From Bryobacterales bacterium (GTDB taxonomy: Bacteria; Acidobacteriota; Terriglobia; Bryobacterales; Bryobacteraceae): a stretch of 52,374 nt of DNA. Below, piece after piece: positions 39,401 through 48,460 of the stretch (its first letter is position 1; every line of letters begins with the position of its first letter). The notes beneath the pieces were generated by a model. That model was not told the DNA's origin. It did not search any database and saw only the letters and a program-made list of their open reading frames with translations. The DNA lies in the NCBI GenBank assembly GCA_003167255.1, contig PMTR01000006.1, positions 3,000 to 55,373 of the forward strand. The letters are read 5' to 3'. The translations under genes and the position numbers were made by a program.

Positions 39401-40741
39401 CTGGCCGGCGCTGGAGTGAAGGGAGAAGAATTTGTGCAGATCGTAACGGATCTCTTCGAGGGAAAGATACGGCTTGCCCTGTTCCCAAAGGTTGGGGAAG
39501 CGATCGGAAAGCAGGCCGAGGGCCGTGGCGGCGCCGGCATCGTCGCCGCGGGCGAGGATGGCGGCGCGGCGGCCGAACGCGTCGTCCACGATGCGCAGTT
39601 CCCCCTCGCCGGCGGAGAGCGGAGTCTCAGACTGCGCAGCGGCGGTATCACCAGCGCGAAGCTTTCGATCGGCCTCCTGCGAGAGCGGAGAATCGCCGGC
39701 CAGCACGGCATGCGCGCGCACGTCGCGGACGGCGCCGGAATCGGCGGGGGTCGAGAGCGGCAGATTGATGCCGGTGGTTTCGAGGCCGAGCCGCGCTGCC
39801 AGGTTCGCCATGGCGATCCCGGCGGCGCCCGCCGGCACGTAGAGGTGGCCGTTCCAGGTGGCCGGCACGGGGATGCGCCCGGATGCACCGAAGAGACCGC
39901 GCGTGGTGTAGAGCGTGGCGAGATCGAGTCGCGCGGGTCCGGCCGCGGCGGCGGCGTCACCGGCGGCGGCATTGCCACCACCAGCCGCGCCAGCCGCGGC
40001 AGGAGCGGCGGGTGGGACGGCGGCCTCTGGCTTGGAATTGGTCGCCGTGGCCCCGCCCATCACCACCAACTGATGCACGGCCGCCAATCGCGGCGAGGCC
40101 AGCGCGGCTTCCAGCGCAGCTTGCGGAACCGCGCCGCGGAGGAAAGCGCGATGCACGCCGGCTTTGCCGCGCAGGTAGGTTACACCGGCCAGTTCGACCG
40201 GTTCCGTTGGAGCGGCGGAGCGCAACACTTCGACGATGGCCGAGAGCTTCTCGCCGGGTACGCGCCATTGATACGGCGCGCGCGCCGCATAGGCTTCGGA
40301 CGCGGCCAGCAGGCCGGCATCGTCGTTGGCGACAATCGCCAGATTGCCTCCGCTAGAGAAGATGCCGCCTTCTTCTTTCTCGAGACCCGGCTGGAGCGGC
40401 ACCAAATCGGCCGGCGCCGCGCGTCCCACGAAGATGCGCGGACCGGCGGGGTAGGCGATTGCGCTATCCACCACCAGCGGCGGCGTCAGACCGGTGGAGC
40501 CGAACCCCAGACGCGCGGCCAGGTTCGCGGCGGCGCTATTTTCGGCGGCGCTCGACCGCGCCGGCACCACGATTTTTCCCTGGATGAAATCGGCGATGCC
40601 GTCGCCATTGGTGTCGGTGAGCATCCAGCCGGTCGAGAACGGGTCGGCAACGCGGCCGGGCTCGGCCGGCGCGGGCGGCCCCTGGAACGCCAGGCAGCAA
40701 GCAGTGAGCAATACCAACACCGGCACGATGGAACGCGGCAT
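36452..40741 (-). CDS. Giant secreted M14 zinc carboxypeptidase
   Basis: A 1,429-residue exported protein. The signal peptide is followed by FSTGWMLTDTNGDGIADF and two Ala/Gly-rich regions (about 90-420). A middle part has no recognised fold. The M14 metallocarboxypeptidase domain covers about residues 1030-1300: the zinc motif YSGRQHANEVSS (HxxE, about 1097), then HPITNPDGAQLAVDL, and NPHGYPSHEWVQPF (about 1205). A Gly/Ala-rich insert (about 1320-1350) precedes the tail. Such fused peptidases are common in Acidobacteriota. AGGAGG stands 9 bases before the ATG at 40741; the frame is open to 40975 but without a signal. It is divergent from the DUF1028 gene, with a 50-base gap holding both promoters. 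Confidence 0.9.
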   Translation of the reverse strand: MPRSIVPVLVLLTACCLAFQGPPAPAEPGRVADPFSTGWMLTDTNGDGIADFIQGKIVVPARSSAAENSAAANLAARLGFGSTGLTPPLVVDSAIAYPAGPRIFVGRAAPADLVPLQPGLEKEEGGIFSSGGNLAIVANDDAGLLAASEAYAARAPYQWRVPGEKLSAIVEVLRSAAPTEPVELAGVTYLRGKAGVHRAFLRGAVPQAALEAALASPRLAAVHQLVVMGGATATNSKPEAAVPPAAPAAAGAAGGGNAAAGDAAAAAGPARLDLATLYTTRGLFGASGRIPVPATWNGHLYVPAGAAGIAMANLAARLGLETTGINLPLSTPADSGAVRDVRAHAVLAGDSPLSQEADRKLRAGDTAAAQSETPLSAGEGELRIVDDAFGRRAAILARGDDAGAATALGLLSDRFPNLWEQGKPYLSLEEIRYDLHKFFSLHSSAGQAAAALYHLDRWMKKIDAAGIKDVKAEIYADLADPALTAFVRQQIQQQLHTIAAVKTASLHAGTGCCEQSPNLHFQSPTTKFQPAAPTFTEDIVIPWEGKRLVEAVRRASARIAAGQPVKLVARVSEGPEERRKLGEQLKGILTSAGADSAHSTIEVLCAFKQGYSWLMDEIAPALAGKPVASLRIDFAKNVDSTSVRAMQSDARWVQEIYPADEMLARQLKLPLEKIGLNEVEEPDSKTPTYRVHAFDAAAHEILTRDFTVSTVMQPYNGVIPRYEQVQVETGWVRLEAASKAILNERIKTDIEEFWDHYQNQTLPRVYQFVMAQAHGDLRSEYAPPFDTLKLDIHLSEPDYNLDLDRERISSLEALQEDTLYSTGVFMSMMGDLETGRPITYTGRVLPIVHASEDGQDGRVHIEFYGKPAANPLVRLAWTDAQGKHHKQERNLPALTGEFQPRLIQARVKAGEPGVESLTWLLPADFAEDKYDEWLNVEGQDQVDRSIFSAEQARGQMQWLERMHAAGLYRDEVAYPHLGRMAVEFDLPLPLGAPVESPAPREYAAIAVAPPATPRPMIADVKPLAGTPFVQWDEPISPDENTAILARLATYPGVTVYWMGRTYLGRDIWAADVMLPTPALLRSWPKETTLKAAIVYSGRQHANEVSSTSHIDKLAEQLVTDPQKRAMLNKVNVVLHPITNPDGAQLAVDLAKITPDNMLHPGYHGALSADVSTGQGETDPIYPESRTRRQLIEAWQPDAFLNPHGYPSHEWVQPFSEYTAWVQSRQGANPGRAWWIPRGWFTSLGYVRDDTHPYSKAIAYALEDRIVEAERNVPGLLPLEDRMNARYQRFGQRWQPRDMFQPIVNGIRIYMSLKGSGGRGGAGGAGGAAGDAGSAAGTPGSGGVTGLSADVTWDAGYTEAPDETAHGDYMKLMAAAGLAFDYVHLKYLAEGDLRITRTERDAAGGVNWRVERPRPILPPGTPPPRTTPDQ

Positions 40742-40791
40742 GGAGCGAAGCCTCCTGTGGGATTCTGGCCTATGGTATATAACATCTCTAT

Positions 40792-41787
40792 ATGAAACAA
40801 CTCGGCTGGCTGTTATTCGCCGCGTCCACGCTCTTCGCCGCGGATGTGAACACGTTCTCGATTGTGGGCTTCGACCCGGCGAATGGCGACTGTGGCGTGG
40901 CGGTGGCGTCGCGCTACTTTTCGGTGGGCGCGGTAGTGCCGTGGGCGGAAGCCGGCGTGGGCTGCGTCGCAACACAGGCCAATGTCAATGTGGGCTACGG
41001 ACCGCGAGGCCTGGAATTATTGCGGCAGGGTCTCACCGCTAAACAGGTGCTCGACAAACTGCTGGCCGAAGATACATTCCCGGATAAGGTGGGGCGCCAG
41101 GTGGCGATCATCGACCGCAACGGCGGCATCGCCACCTACACGGGTTCCAACGCGCCCACGTGGGCCGGCGACCGGCAGGGCAAGACGTGGTCGGCGCAGG
41201 GCAATATCCTGGTGGGGCCGCAGGTGCCGGAGGCCATGGGCCGCGCGTTTGAAGCCACCGATGGCGAGCTGGCGGAGAAGCTCTTCGCGGCGCTCAAAGC
41301 GGGCGACGATGCCGGCGGCGATTCGCGCGGCAAGCAATCGGCGTCGATGATTGTGGTGCGCAAAGGCGGCGGGCGGAATATCAATAACGACCGCTACCTG
41401 TATCTCAATGTGGACGACAATCCGCTGCCGATCCCTGAGCTGCGGCGGTTGCTGGACATGAATCTGGGGTATCTGTGGCAGGCGCGCATCGGGCCGATGG
41501 CGGGCGCCGGCAAGGCAGGCGAGGCGCGCGACGCGGCGGCAAAATACGCGCGCTACATGCCATCGGCCAACGCCTGGATTTCCCTTGGCGTGATGGATTA
41601 CAACCTGGCGGACAAGCCCGCGGCGCTGGCCGATCTCCGCAAGGCGTTTGCACTCGATCCGACGGTGCGCAGCCAGTTCGAGCCGCCGGCGGCGGGAGCG
41701 GCGCCCACCGGTGGCCGCGGCGGCCAGCGCCTGAGGGCGATTTTGGAAGACCAGGAATTTCTGAAGCAGTTGTTCCCGGACAAGTAG
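40792..41787 (+). CDS. DUF1028 (Ntn-hydrolase-like) exported protein
   Basis: A 331-residue protein. A signal segment (about residues 1-17, KQLGWLLFAASTLFAAD) is followed by the DUF1028 domain: FSIVGFDPANGDCGVAVASRYFSVG, QANVNVGYGPRGLELL, and later GKQSASMIVVRKGG, its core pattern. The C-terminal 130 residues form a helical, TPR-like tail (WISLGVMDYNLADKPAALAD). The family is thought to be of the Ntn-hydrolase fold; activity is unknown. It is divergent from the M14 peptidase, so both may act on exported peptides. Confidence 0.9.
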   Translation: MKQLGWLLFAASTLFAADVNTFSIVGFDPANGDCGVAVASRYFSVGAVVPWAEAGVGCVATQANVNVGYGPRGLELLRQGLTAKQVLDKLLAEDTFPDKVGRQVAIIDRNGGIATYTGSNAPTWAGDRQGKTWSAQGNILVGPQVPEAMGRAFEATDGELAEKLFAALKAGDDAGGDSRGKQSASMIVVRKGGGRNINNDRYLYLNVDDNPLPIPELRRLLDMNLGYLWQARIGPMAGAGKAGEARDAAAKYARYMPSANAWISLGVMDYNLADKPAALADLRKAFALDPTVRSQFEPPAAGAAPTGGRGGQRLRAILEDQEFLKQLFPDK

Positions 41788-41819
41788 CGGATCAGAGTGT
41801 TCGTGTCGGGGTGAATCAT

Positions 41820-42053
41820 TCACCCCAGCGGCTTCCGGAGAATGTCGGGGCCGGAGCTTGCACGAATCTCTTTCAGGCTGGGGAAGCCGGGGAGAACTCC
41901 GGCAGCATCCAGCACGGCTTTCGGCCAATCGTCGTCGAGGCAGCGCACCACCTCATCGGCGATCCACCGGCTGACGGACTTACCCTTCGCCTTGGCCGCT
42001 TTGCGTGCCTTGGATTCGACGGCATCCGGCAGGTAGATGGTGAGCTGAGCCAT
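41820..42053 (-). CDS. Orphan ribbon-helix-helix antitoxin-like protein
   Basis: A 77-residue protein. The first 40 residues fit a ribbon-helix-helix fold: AQLTIYLPDAVESKARKAAKAKGKSVSRWIADEV, with the beta strand QLTIYLP. The C-terminal tail (KAVLDAAGVLPGFPSLKEI) looks like the toxin-binding end of a VapB-type antitoxin. No PIN or other toxin gene lies on either side, so it seems orphaned. The ATG at 42053 starts at the strand; the open frame upstream to 42350 lies across the repeat. No clear ribosome binding site. Confidence 0.75.
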   Translation of the reverse strand: MAQLTIYLPDAVESKARKAAKAKGKSVSRWIADEVVRCLDDDWPKAVLDAAGVLPGFPSLKEIRASSGPDILRKPLG

Positions 42054-42084
42054 ATTTGGGGGCTTAATTAATTTACCCTGCATT

Positions 42085-42203
42085 GTAGCGCACGCACTCA
42101 TGCGTGCCGTGTCGAGACTCTTCTCGATACCGTGATGGGGTACGGAACGTCTGGCGGGCGTCGGCAGGAGTGCCGACGCGGCACGCACGAGTGCGTGCGC
42201 CAC
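42085..42203. repeat. Inverted repeat with 25-bp arms
   Basis: Arms 42085-42109 and 42179-42203 are inverted repeats matching at 23 of 25 bases (core GGCACGCAC/GTGCGTGCGCCAC). Between them is a small hairpin, GTCGGCAGGAGTGCCGAC (42159-42176). It lies between the orphan antitoxin and the end of rho. No gene inside. Confidence 0.7.
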
Positions 42204-42232
42204 GGCCACGCCCAACCTTCGAAATGTGGGCC

Positions 42233-43975
42233 CTACCCGCTCATCGAATTGAGGAACTCGGCGTTGCTGCGGGTCTTGCTCAGCTTGTCGAGCAGCAGTT
42301 CCATGGTTTCCACCGGCGAGAGCGGGTTCAGCACCTTGCGCAGAATCCACACGCGGTTGAGCTCTTCCTTGGGCAGCAGCAGCTCTTCCTTGCGGGTGCC
42401 GCTCTTGTTGATGTCGATAGCCGGGAAGACGCGCTTGTCCACCAGCTTGCGCTCCAGGTGGATTTCCATGTTGCCGGTGCCTTTGAACTCTTCGAAAATC
42501 ACGTCGTCCATGCGGCTGCCGGTGTCGATCAGGGCGGTGGCCACGATGCTCAGCGACCCGCCTTCTTCGATATTGCGCGCGGCTCCGAAAAAGCGCTTGG
42601 GCCGCTGCAAGGCATTTGAATCCACGCCGCCCGAGAGCACCTTGCCGGAGGGCGGCACGATGGTGTTATAGGCGCGCGCCAGGCGCGTGATGGAATCGAG
42701 CAGAATCACCACATCACGCTTGTGCTCCACCAGGCGCTTGGCCTTTTCGATCACCATTTCCGCCACCTGCACGTGGCGCGTGGCCGGTTCGTCGAACGTG
42801 GAGCTGATCACTTCGCCGCGCACGCTGCGCTGCATGTCGGTGACTTCCTCGGGACGCTCGTCGATCAGCAGCACGATCAGCGTGATTTCGGGATGGTTGG
42901 TGGTGATGGAGTTGGCCAGGCTCTGCAAGAGCATGGTCTTGCCGGTGCGCGGAGGCGAAACGATGAGACCGCGCTGGCCCTTGCCGAGCGGCGTCAGCAG
43001 GTCCATGACGCGGCCGGAATAACCTTCGCGGACGGTTTCGAGCTTGATCCGTTCGTTGGGATAGAGAGGGGTGAGGTTGTCGAAGAAGATTTTGTTGCGG
43101 GCTTCCTCGGGCGGCTCGAAATTGATGGCGTCGACTTTGATCAGCGCGAAGTAGCGCTCGCCTTCCTTGGGCGGACGGATCTGGCCGGAGATGGTGTCGC
43201 CGGTGCGCAGATCGAAGCGGCGGATCTGCGACGGCGACACGTAGACGTCGTCGGGACCCGGCAGATAGTTGTACTCCGGCGCGCGCAGGAAGCCGAATCC
43301 ATCCGGCAGGCACTCGAGCACACCCTCCGAGAAGATCAGGCCGCTCTTCTCGGCCTGCGTCTGAAGGATTTTGAAAATGAGTTCCTGTTTGCGGAGCCCG
43401 GCGGCCCCGGCAATCCCCATTTCTTTGGCCACCAGGTTGAGATTCTGGATACTCATATCCTTCAGCTCTACGAGGTCTAGCGTGGGGGTGCCGTTCTTGA
43501 CGCTTTGTGCCGTCTGTTGTTTGCGGCGCTGCTGGCCGGGATGTCCGGTCATGAGGTCCGAGGGCGGCGCGGCGACCGGCGCCGCAGCGGCTTTCGGCTC
43601 GGCGGCCTTGGCTTCCGCAGGCGGAGCCTCGGCCGGTTTGGTTTCGACGGCTTTGGATTCGGCGGGCTTGGCCTCGGGCGCTTTGGCTTCGGGCGCCTTG
43701 GCTTCTACCGGTGGCTGCGCGGCGGCTGACGCCTTGGCGGCGCGCGCCGGCTTTTCGCCGTCCGATTTCTCGGCGGCTGCTCCGGCAGGTTTTTCGGCCT
43801 TCTCGGCTTTTTCAGCCTTTTCGGGCTTTTCGGGTTTTTCCGTCTCGGCGGAGGCGGCGGGCGCCGCGTTCTCCCGGGCGGGTTGCTTGTCGGCGGGCTT
43901 TTCGGTTTTCTCGGATTTTTCCTGCGGCAGGTTGTTGCCTACCGTGTTTGCAGTGTTTTCGCTATTGCTTGCCAA
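42233..43975 (-). CDS. rho: Transcription termination factor Rho
   Basis: A 580-residue Rho. The first 140 residues are a low-complexity extension rich in Ala, Glu, Lys and Pro ([38 protein letters not shown]). The conserved part starts with [20 protein letters not shown], then the RNA-binding region [21 protein letters not shown]. Walker A is [12 protein letters not shown] (about residue 320) and the Walker B region is [16 protein letters not shown]. It acts as a hexamer to terminate transcription. The gene overlaps the end of engB by 37 bases, and is the last gene of the tig-to-rho block. Confidence 0.97.
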   Translation of the reverse strand: MASNSENTANTVGNNLPQEKSEKTEKPADKQPARENAAPAASAETEKPEKPEKAEKAEKAEKPAGAAAEKSDGEKPARAAKASAAAQPPVEAKAPEAKAPEAKPAESKAVETKPAEAPPAEAKAAEPKAAAAPVAAPPSDLMTGHPGQQRRKQQTAQSVKNGTPTLDLVELKDMSIQNLNLVAKEMGIAGAAGLRKQELIFKILQTQAEKSGLIFSEGVLECLPDGFGFLRAPEYNYLPGPDDVYVSPSQIRRFDLRTGDTISGQIRPPKEGERYFALIKVDAINFEPPEEARNKIFFDNLTPLYPNERIKLETVREGYSGRVMDLLTPLGKGQRGLIVSPPRTGKTMLLQSLANSITTNHPEITLIVLLIDERPEEVTDMQRSVRGEVISSTFDEPATRHVQVAEMVIEKAKRLVEHKRDVVILLDSITRLARAYNTIVPPSGKVLSGGVDSNALQRPKRFFGAARNIEEGGSLSIVATALIDTGSRMDDVIFEEFKGTGNMEIHLERKLVDKRVFPAIDINKSGTRKEELLLPKEELNRVWILRKVLNPLSPVETMELLLDKLSKTRSNAEFLNSMSG

Positions 43976-44535
43976 ATTTCCCTCACTCCCCGGCCCGTTA
44001 GGGCCGAGAACAGCAACGGTTCCACGCCTTCTTTGCGAATAGCGTTTAAACCGCGCCCCTGCTCAGATTGATTTGCTTTGTCGGTCTTAGTGGCGATTAC
44101 CAGGTACGGTCTGCCGCGATCCTCGAGCCACCGCTTCAGGTCGAGATCCTTCTCCATCCATCCACGGCGGGTATCCAGAATCAGGCAGGAAAGTCTTAGG
44201 GTATCTCGATTCTCCAAATATTGCTCGATCAGTTTTTTCCATTCGAGCTTGTGCTCGATCGGCACCCGGGCATATCCGTACCCGGGAAGATCGACGAAAT
44301 AGGTCGCGCCGTCCACCCTGTAAAAATTGATGGTTTGCGTCCGGCCCGGGGTATTGCTGGTGAAAGCCAACCCTCTCCGCCCCACCAGGGCGTTGATCAA
44401 GCTGGATTTCCCCACATTACTTCTTCCTAAAAATGCGACTTCCGGCAGCCGGTCCGAGGGGAACATCTCCGGGGTCCCGGCGCTGACTACAAATTCCGCG
44501 TCAGGCACAGAACCGCGACCATTCGGGAGCGGCAT
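43939..44535 (-). CDS. engB: Ribosome biogenesis GTPase (YsxC/EngB)
   Basis: A 198-residue TrmE-Era-type GTPase. G1 is [15 protein letters not shown]2 includes [13 protein letters not shown]3 is [12 protein letters not shown]4 is IATKTDK and G5 is FSALTGRG. It assists large-subunit assembly. The first 15 residues ([14 protein letters not shown]) are not conserved in the family and are encoded by a copy of a dispersed repeat. It starts 6 bases after lon and overlaps rho by 37 bases. A downstream start would restore the normal length. Confidence 0.95.
   Translation of the reverse strand: MPLPNGRGSVPDAEFVVSAGTPEMFPSDRLPEVAFLGRSNVGKSSLINALVGRRGLAFTSNTPGRTQTINFYRVDGATYFVDLPGYGYARVPIEHKLEWKKLIEQYLENRDTLRLSCLILDTRRGWMEKDLDLKRWLEDRGRPYLVIATKTDKANQSEQGRGLNAIRKEGVEPLLFSALTGRGVREIWQAIAKTLQTR
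44507..44532. repeat. Dispersed-repeat arm forming the start of engB
   Basis: ACAGAACCGCGACCATTCGG and the bases after it match the arms of the 31-bp inverted repeat at 19710-19792 (CGGAGCCGCGACCGTAAGGG) at most positions. The repeat supplies the first codons of engB and its start. Confidence 0.55.
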
Positions 44536-44541
44536 GCCTCA

Positions 44542-46956
44542 TTAGTGCGCCCGGCTCTCTTCGAGCGCGGGCTTTACATCCAGATCCAGCGGCGTCATGG
44601 GGATCGCCACCAACTCGCGCTCCAGCGCAATCTTCAGAACCTCGTCCATCGAATCCACAAAATTCAGCTTCATGGATTGCTTGATGGCGTCCGGAATGTC
44701 GGGGAGATCTTTCTCATTCTCCCGCGGCATGATCGCTTCCGGGATGCCATAGCGGTGGGCCGCCATCAACTTCTCTTTCAATCCGCCGATGCCCAGTACC
44801 TTGCCACGGAGCGTGATTTCGCCCGTCATGGCCAGATCCCAGCGTACCGGAATCCGCGTCAGCGCGCTGCAGATCGCGGTAGCGAGCGTAATTCCGGCCG
44901 ATGGCCCATCCTTGGGAATGGCGCCCTCCGGGACATGAATATGGACGTCCAGGTTGCGGTAGAAATCGCGCGGCAACCCGAAGGTGTGGGCGCGCGAGCG
45001 AATGTAACTCATGGCCGCCTGGGCCGATTCCTGCATGACGTCGCCGAGTTTTCCAGTGATGGTGAGCTTGCCCTTGCCTTCCATCAGGGTGCATTCCACG
45101 GTCAGGATCTGACCGCCGACTTCGGTCCACGCCAGGCCGGTGGCCGCGCCGATTTCGTTTTTCTTTTCCACCCCCAGATCGCGGAACCTCCAGGGCCCCA
45201 GCAAATCCGGCAGTTTCGCGTCGTTGATCTCGACCTTCGCGAACGCCTTCTTCTCCTTGGCGCTTTGCGCGTTCACCACCTGGCGGGAGACTTTCCGGCA
45301 GACGTTGCCGATCTCGCGCTCCAGGTTCCGGACGCCGGCTTCGCGGGTGTAATACTGGATCAACCCGTTGATGCCCGAATCTTCAAACTCGATCTGGTTG
45401 CCGGTCAGGCCGGTCTGCTCCATCTGCTTGCGGACCAGGAAGCGCTTGGCGATCTCCATCTTCTCGAGCTCCGTGTAGCCCGGAAGACGGATCACTTCCA
45501 TGCGGTCCTGTAGCGCCGGCGGAACCGTGTGCAGCACGTTGGCGGTGGCTATGAAGAAGACCTGGCTCAAATCGTATTCCACGTCCAGGTAGTGATCGAC
45601 GAACATGAAGTTCTGTTCGGGGTCGAGCACTTCGAGTAGCGCCGCGGAAGGATCTCCGCGGAAATCCATCGACATCTTGTCGACTTCGTCCAACATGAAG
45701 ATGGGGTTGCGCGTCCCGGCCTTTTTCATCATCTGGATGATCTGTCCGGGCAGTGCGCCGATGTAGGTGCGCCGGTGGCCGCGGATTTCGGCTTCATCGC
45801 GCACGCCGCCGAGCGACATGCGCACGAACTTGCGGCCGGTGGCCTTGGCGATGGACATCCCCAGCGAAGTCTTGCCCACGCCGGGAGGCCCCACGAAGCA
45901 CAGGATGGAGCCCTTGGGGTTCTTCACCAGGCGGCGCACCGCCAGGAATTCCAGGATGCGCTCTTTGATTTTTTCCAGGCCGTAGTGGTCCGATTCCAGG
46001 ATGCCTTCGGCGAACTTGAGGTCGCGAATTTCCTTGGTCTTCTTCTTCCACGGCACCGCCAGCAGCCAGTCCAGGTAGTTGCGGGAAACCGTGGATTCGG
46101 CCGACATGGGCGGCATGTTTTCCAGCCGCTTCAACTCGGCCAGGGCCTTCTCCTGCGCATCCGCGGTCATGCCGGCGGTTTCGATGCGCTTCTTCAGCTC
46201 GTCGACCTCGCTCTTTTCGCCGCGGCCCAGCTCCTTCTGGATGGCCTTGATCTTTTCGTTGAGGTAATACTCTTTCTGCGCCTTCTCCATCTGGCGCTTC
46301 ACGCGGCCCTGGATGGTGCGGTCCACGTTGAGCTTTTCGATCTCGATATCCAGCATCTCGGCGACGCGCGTCAGCCGGTCGATGGGATCGAAGATCTCGA
46401 GCAGTTCCTGCTTTTCCTCCAGCGTCAGGGGAAGATTGGCGCCCACGGTGTCGGCGAGCTTGCCGGGCTCGTCCACCCGGATGGCCGCGATCATCGTCTC
46501 GTAATTCAGATTCTGGCTGAGTTTGACGTACTGTTCAAACAGTCCCGTGACCCGGCTGATGAGCGCGTCGAGCTGCGGACCGGCTTCCACTTTATAGGCC
46601 GAAACGCGCACGGTGGCGCGGAAAAAACCGTCCTCGTCGGAAACCGATACCACCCTGGCGCGCTCCACGCCTTCCACCAGAACCTTGATGTTGCCGTCCG
46701 GCAGCTTGAGGCTCTGCACAATGTTGACGATGGTGCCCACGCTGAAAATCTCGTTGGGTTTGGGCTCGTCGACGGAAGCGTCGTGTTGCGCCGCCAGGAA
46801 GATTTTCTTGTCTCCCGCCATGGCTTCTTCGAGCGCGCGCACACTGGATTCCCGCCCCACCACGAACGGCGTCATCATGTACGGAAAGATGACCACCTCC
46901 CGGATGGGCATCATCGGCAGACGTTTTGTATCGGATTTTTCCTTTGAAGTAAGCAT
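44542..46956 (-). CDS. lon: ATP-dependent protease Lon
   Basis: An 804-residue LonA protease. The N-terminal substrate-binding domain (about residues 15-200, [20 protein letters not shown]) and helical region lead to the AAA+ domain with Walker [12 protein letters not shown] (about 355-366) and Walker [11 protein letters not shown]. The C-terminal protease domain has Ser686 in [10 protein letters not shown] and its Lys partner in [11 protein letters not shown]. It degrades misfolded and regulatory proteins in the cytoplasm. It follows clpX after 75 bases and is followed by engB after 6 bases, all in one direction. Confidence 0.97.
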   Translation of the reverse strand: MLTSKEKSDTKRLPMMPIREVVIFPYMMTPFVVGRESSVRALEEAMAGDKKIFLAAQHDASVDEPKPNEIFSVGTIVNIVQSLKLPDGNIKVLVEGVERARVVSVSDEDGFFRATVRVSAYKVEAGPQLDALISRVTGLFEQYVKLSQNLNYETMIAAIRVDEPGKLADTVGANLPLTLEEKQELLEIFDPIDRLTRVAEMLDIEIEKLNVDRTIQGRVKRQMEKAQKEYYLNEKIKAIQKELGRGEKSEVDELKKRIETAGMTADAQEKALAELKRLENMPPMSAESTVSRNYLDWLLAVPWKKKTKEIRDLKFAEGILESDHYGLEKIKERILEFLAVRRLVKNPKGSILCFVGPPGVGKTSLGMSIAKATGRKFVRMSLGGVRDEAEIRGHRRTYIGALPGQIIQMMKKAGTRNPIFMLDEVDKMSMDFRGDPSAALLEVLDPEQNFMFVDHYLDVEYDLSQVFFIATANVLHTVPPALQDRMEVIRLPGYTELEKMEIAKRFLVRKQMEQTGLTGNQIEFEDSGINGLIQYYTREAGVRNLEREIGNVCRKVSRQVVNAQSAKEKKAFAKVEINDAKLPDLLGPWRFRDLGVEKKNEIGAATGLAWTEVGGQILTVECTLMEGKGKLTITGKLGDVMQESAQAAMSYIRSRAHTFGLPRDFYRNLDVHIHVPEGAIPKDGPSAGITLATAICSALTRIPVRWDLAMTGEITLRGKVLGIGGLKEKLMAAHRYGIPEAIMPRENEKDLPDIPDAIKQSMKLNFVDSMDEVLKIALERELVAIPMTPLDLDVKPALEESRAH

Positions 46957-47031
46957 TGTCCCTATCCAGGGGCCGACTCGGTCCCTGGCCTCTCACTCGA
47001 ACCACAGACTGCGCTTTCGGGGATTCTGAAG

Positions 47032-48294
47032 CTAACCGGCCTTTTCTAATATTGTAAGACTGATTTTCTGCGACAGCACCATCTCTTTTGTGACCGAGAA
47101 CTCCCGGACCTTCTTGTAGGACGGGAGGTAGTACATGAGATCGAGCATCAGGTCTTCGAGAATCATGCGCAGGCCGCGCGCCCCCACCTTGCGCTCCATG
47201 GCCAGATCGGCAATGGCTTCCAGGGCTTCGTCGCTGAACTTCAGGCGAACGTTCTCGAACTCAAAGAGCTTCTGGTACTGCTTCACAATCGCGTTCTTGG
47301 GCTTGGAGAGAATCTGGATCAGCGCCGAGCGGTCCAGGTCCTCCAATACCGCGCTCACCGGCAGGCGTCCGATGAACTCGGGTATGAAACCGAATTTGAT
47401 CAAATCGAGCGGTTGCACCTGCGAGAGCAGGTCGATATCGCGCCGCCCGTTGGTGCGGATGGTCGCCTTATCGTCCTCCTGCAGGAAGCCCATGGACTTC
47501 TTGCCGGTGCGCCGTGCAATCACTTTCTCCAGCCCCACAAACGCCCCGCCGCAAATGAACAGGATGTTGGTGGTATCCACCGGCGTGAATTCCTGGTGCG
47601 GGTGTTTGCGCCCGCCTTGCGGGGGCACATTGGCCACCGTCCCTTCCAGGATCTTCAGCAGCGCCTGCTGCACGCCTTCGCCGGATACGTCGCGCGTGAT
47701 CGATGGGTTCTCGTCTTTCCGGCAGATCTTGTCGATCTCGTCGATGTAAATGATTCCCTGCTGGCACTTCTGCACGTCGCCGTCGGCCGCCTGCAACAGC
47801 TTCAGGATGATGTTCTCGACGTCTTCTCCCACATAGCCGGCCTCGGTGAGGGTGGTAGCGTCAACGATCGCGAAGGGCACATCCAGAATCTTCGCCAGCG
47901 TCTGGGCCATCAACGTCTTGCCGGTCCCGGTTGGCCCGATCAGCAGGATATTGGATTTCTGCAGCTCCACCTCGGTGTTGCGCATGCGGTTCAGGTGGAT
48001 GCGTTTGCAGTGGTTGTACACCGCCACCGCCAGCTTTTTCTTGGTGGATTCCTGCCCGATCACGTATTGATCCAGAAACTCTTTCACTTCGAGAGGTTTC
48101 GGGATCTTGTTGGGAGTGCCGGAAGGAGGCTCGACTTTGTCGTCTTCTAAAATCGAGTTGCAAACCGCGATGCACTCGTCGCAGATGTAGGCGCGCGGGT
48201 AGTCACTCGGCGAGGAAATCAGCTTTCCAACAACGTCCTGGCTTTTGTGGCAAAACGAACAGCGTAAAGCCTCGTCCGATCCGGCTCGCTTCAA
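47032..48294 (-). CDS. clpX: ATP-dependent protease unfoldase subunit ClpX
   Basis: A 420-residue ClpX. The zinc-binding domain has Cys12, Cys15, Cys38 and Cys41 (CSFCHKS, ICDEC). Walker A is [14 protein letters not shown] and Walker [11 protein letters not shown], with [15 protein letters not shown] and the IGF-type loop region [15 protein letters not shown]. The hexamer unfolds substrates for ClpP. Here it directly follows tig; the clpP gene is missing from its usual place between them. It keeps the zinc domain and the ClpP-contact IGF region (IKFGF), so it presumably still works with a ClpP encoded elsewhere. Confidence 0.97.
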   Translation of the reverse strand: MKRAGSDEALRCSFCHKSQDVVGKLISSPSDYPRAYICDECIAVCNSILEDDKVEPPSGTPNKIPKPLEVKEFLDQYVIGQESTKKKLAVAVYNHCKRIHLNRMRNTEVELQKSNILLIGPTGTGKTLMAQTLAKILDVPFAIVDATTLTEAGYVGEDVENIILKLLQAADGDVQKCQQGIIYIDEIDKICRKDENPSITRDVSGEGVQQALLKILEGTVANVPPQGGRKHPHQEFTPVDTTNILFICGGAFVGLEKVIARRTGKKSMGFLQEDDKATIRTNGRRDIDLLSQVQPLDLIKFGFIPEFIGRLPVSAVLEDLDRSALIQILSKPKNAIVKQYQKLFEFENVRLKFSDEALEAIADLAMERKVGARGLRMILEDLMLDLMYYLPSYKKVREFSVTKEMVLSQKISLTILEKAG

Positions 48295-48460
48295 GCAGTT
48301 TTCTCCTGTCCCGCCCGAAAAAGCGGAAGAGAACCTCCAACCGATGTCTCTCCTATTATCACCCCAACCGTCTCCCTAAGCAATGTACGCCGAAGGTAAG
48401 TAGCCCGCCGGCCCGGTACTCGTCAAAAGTTAACGCCAATCCCACCCCATTCGGAAACTG

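Noticed and set aside
38948-40795. Long plus-strand open frame (615 codons)
   Set aside because: Antisense to the M14 peptidase; Gly/Arg-rich with no domain and no start signal.
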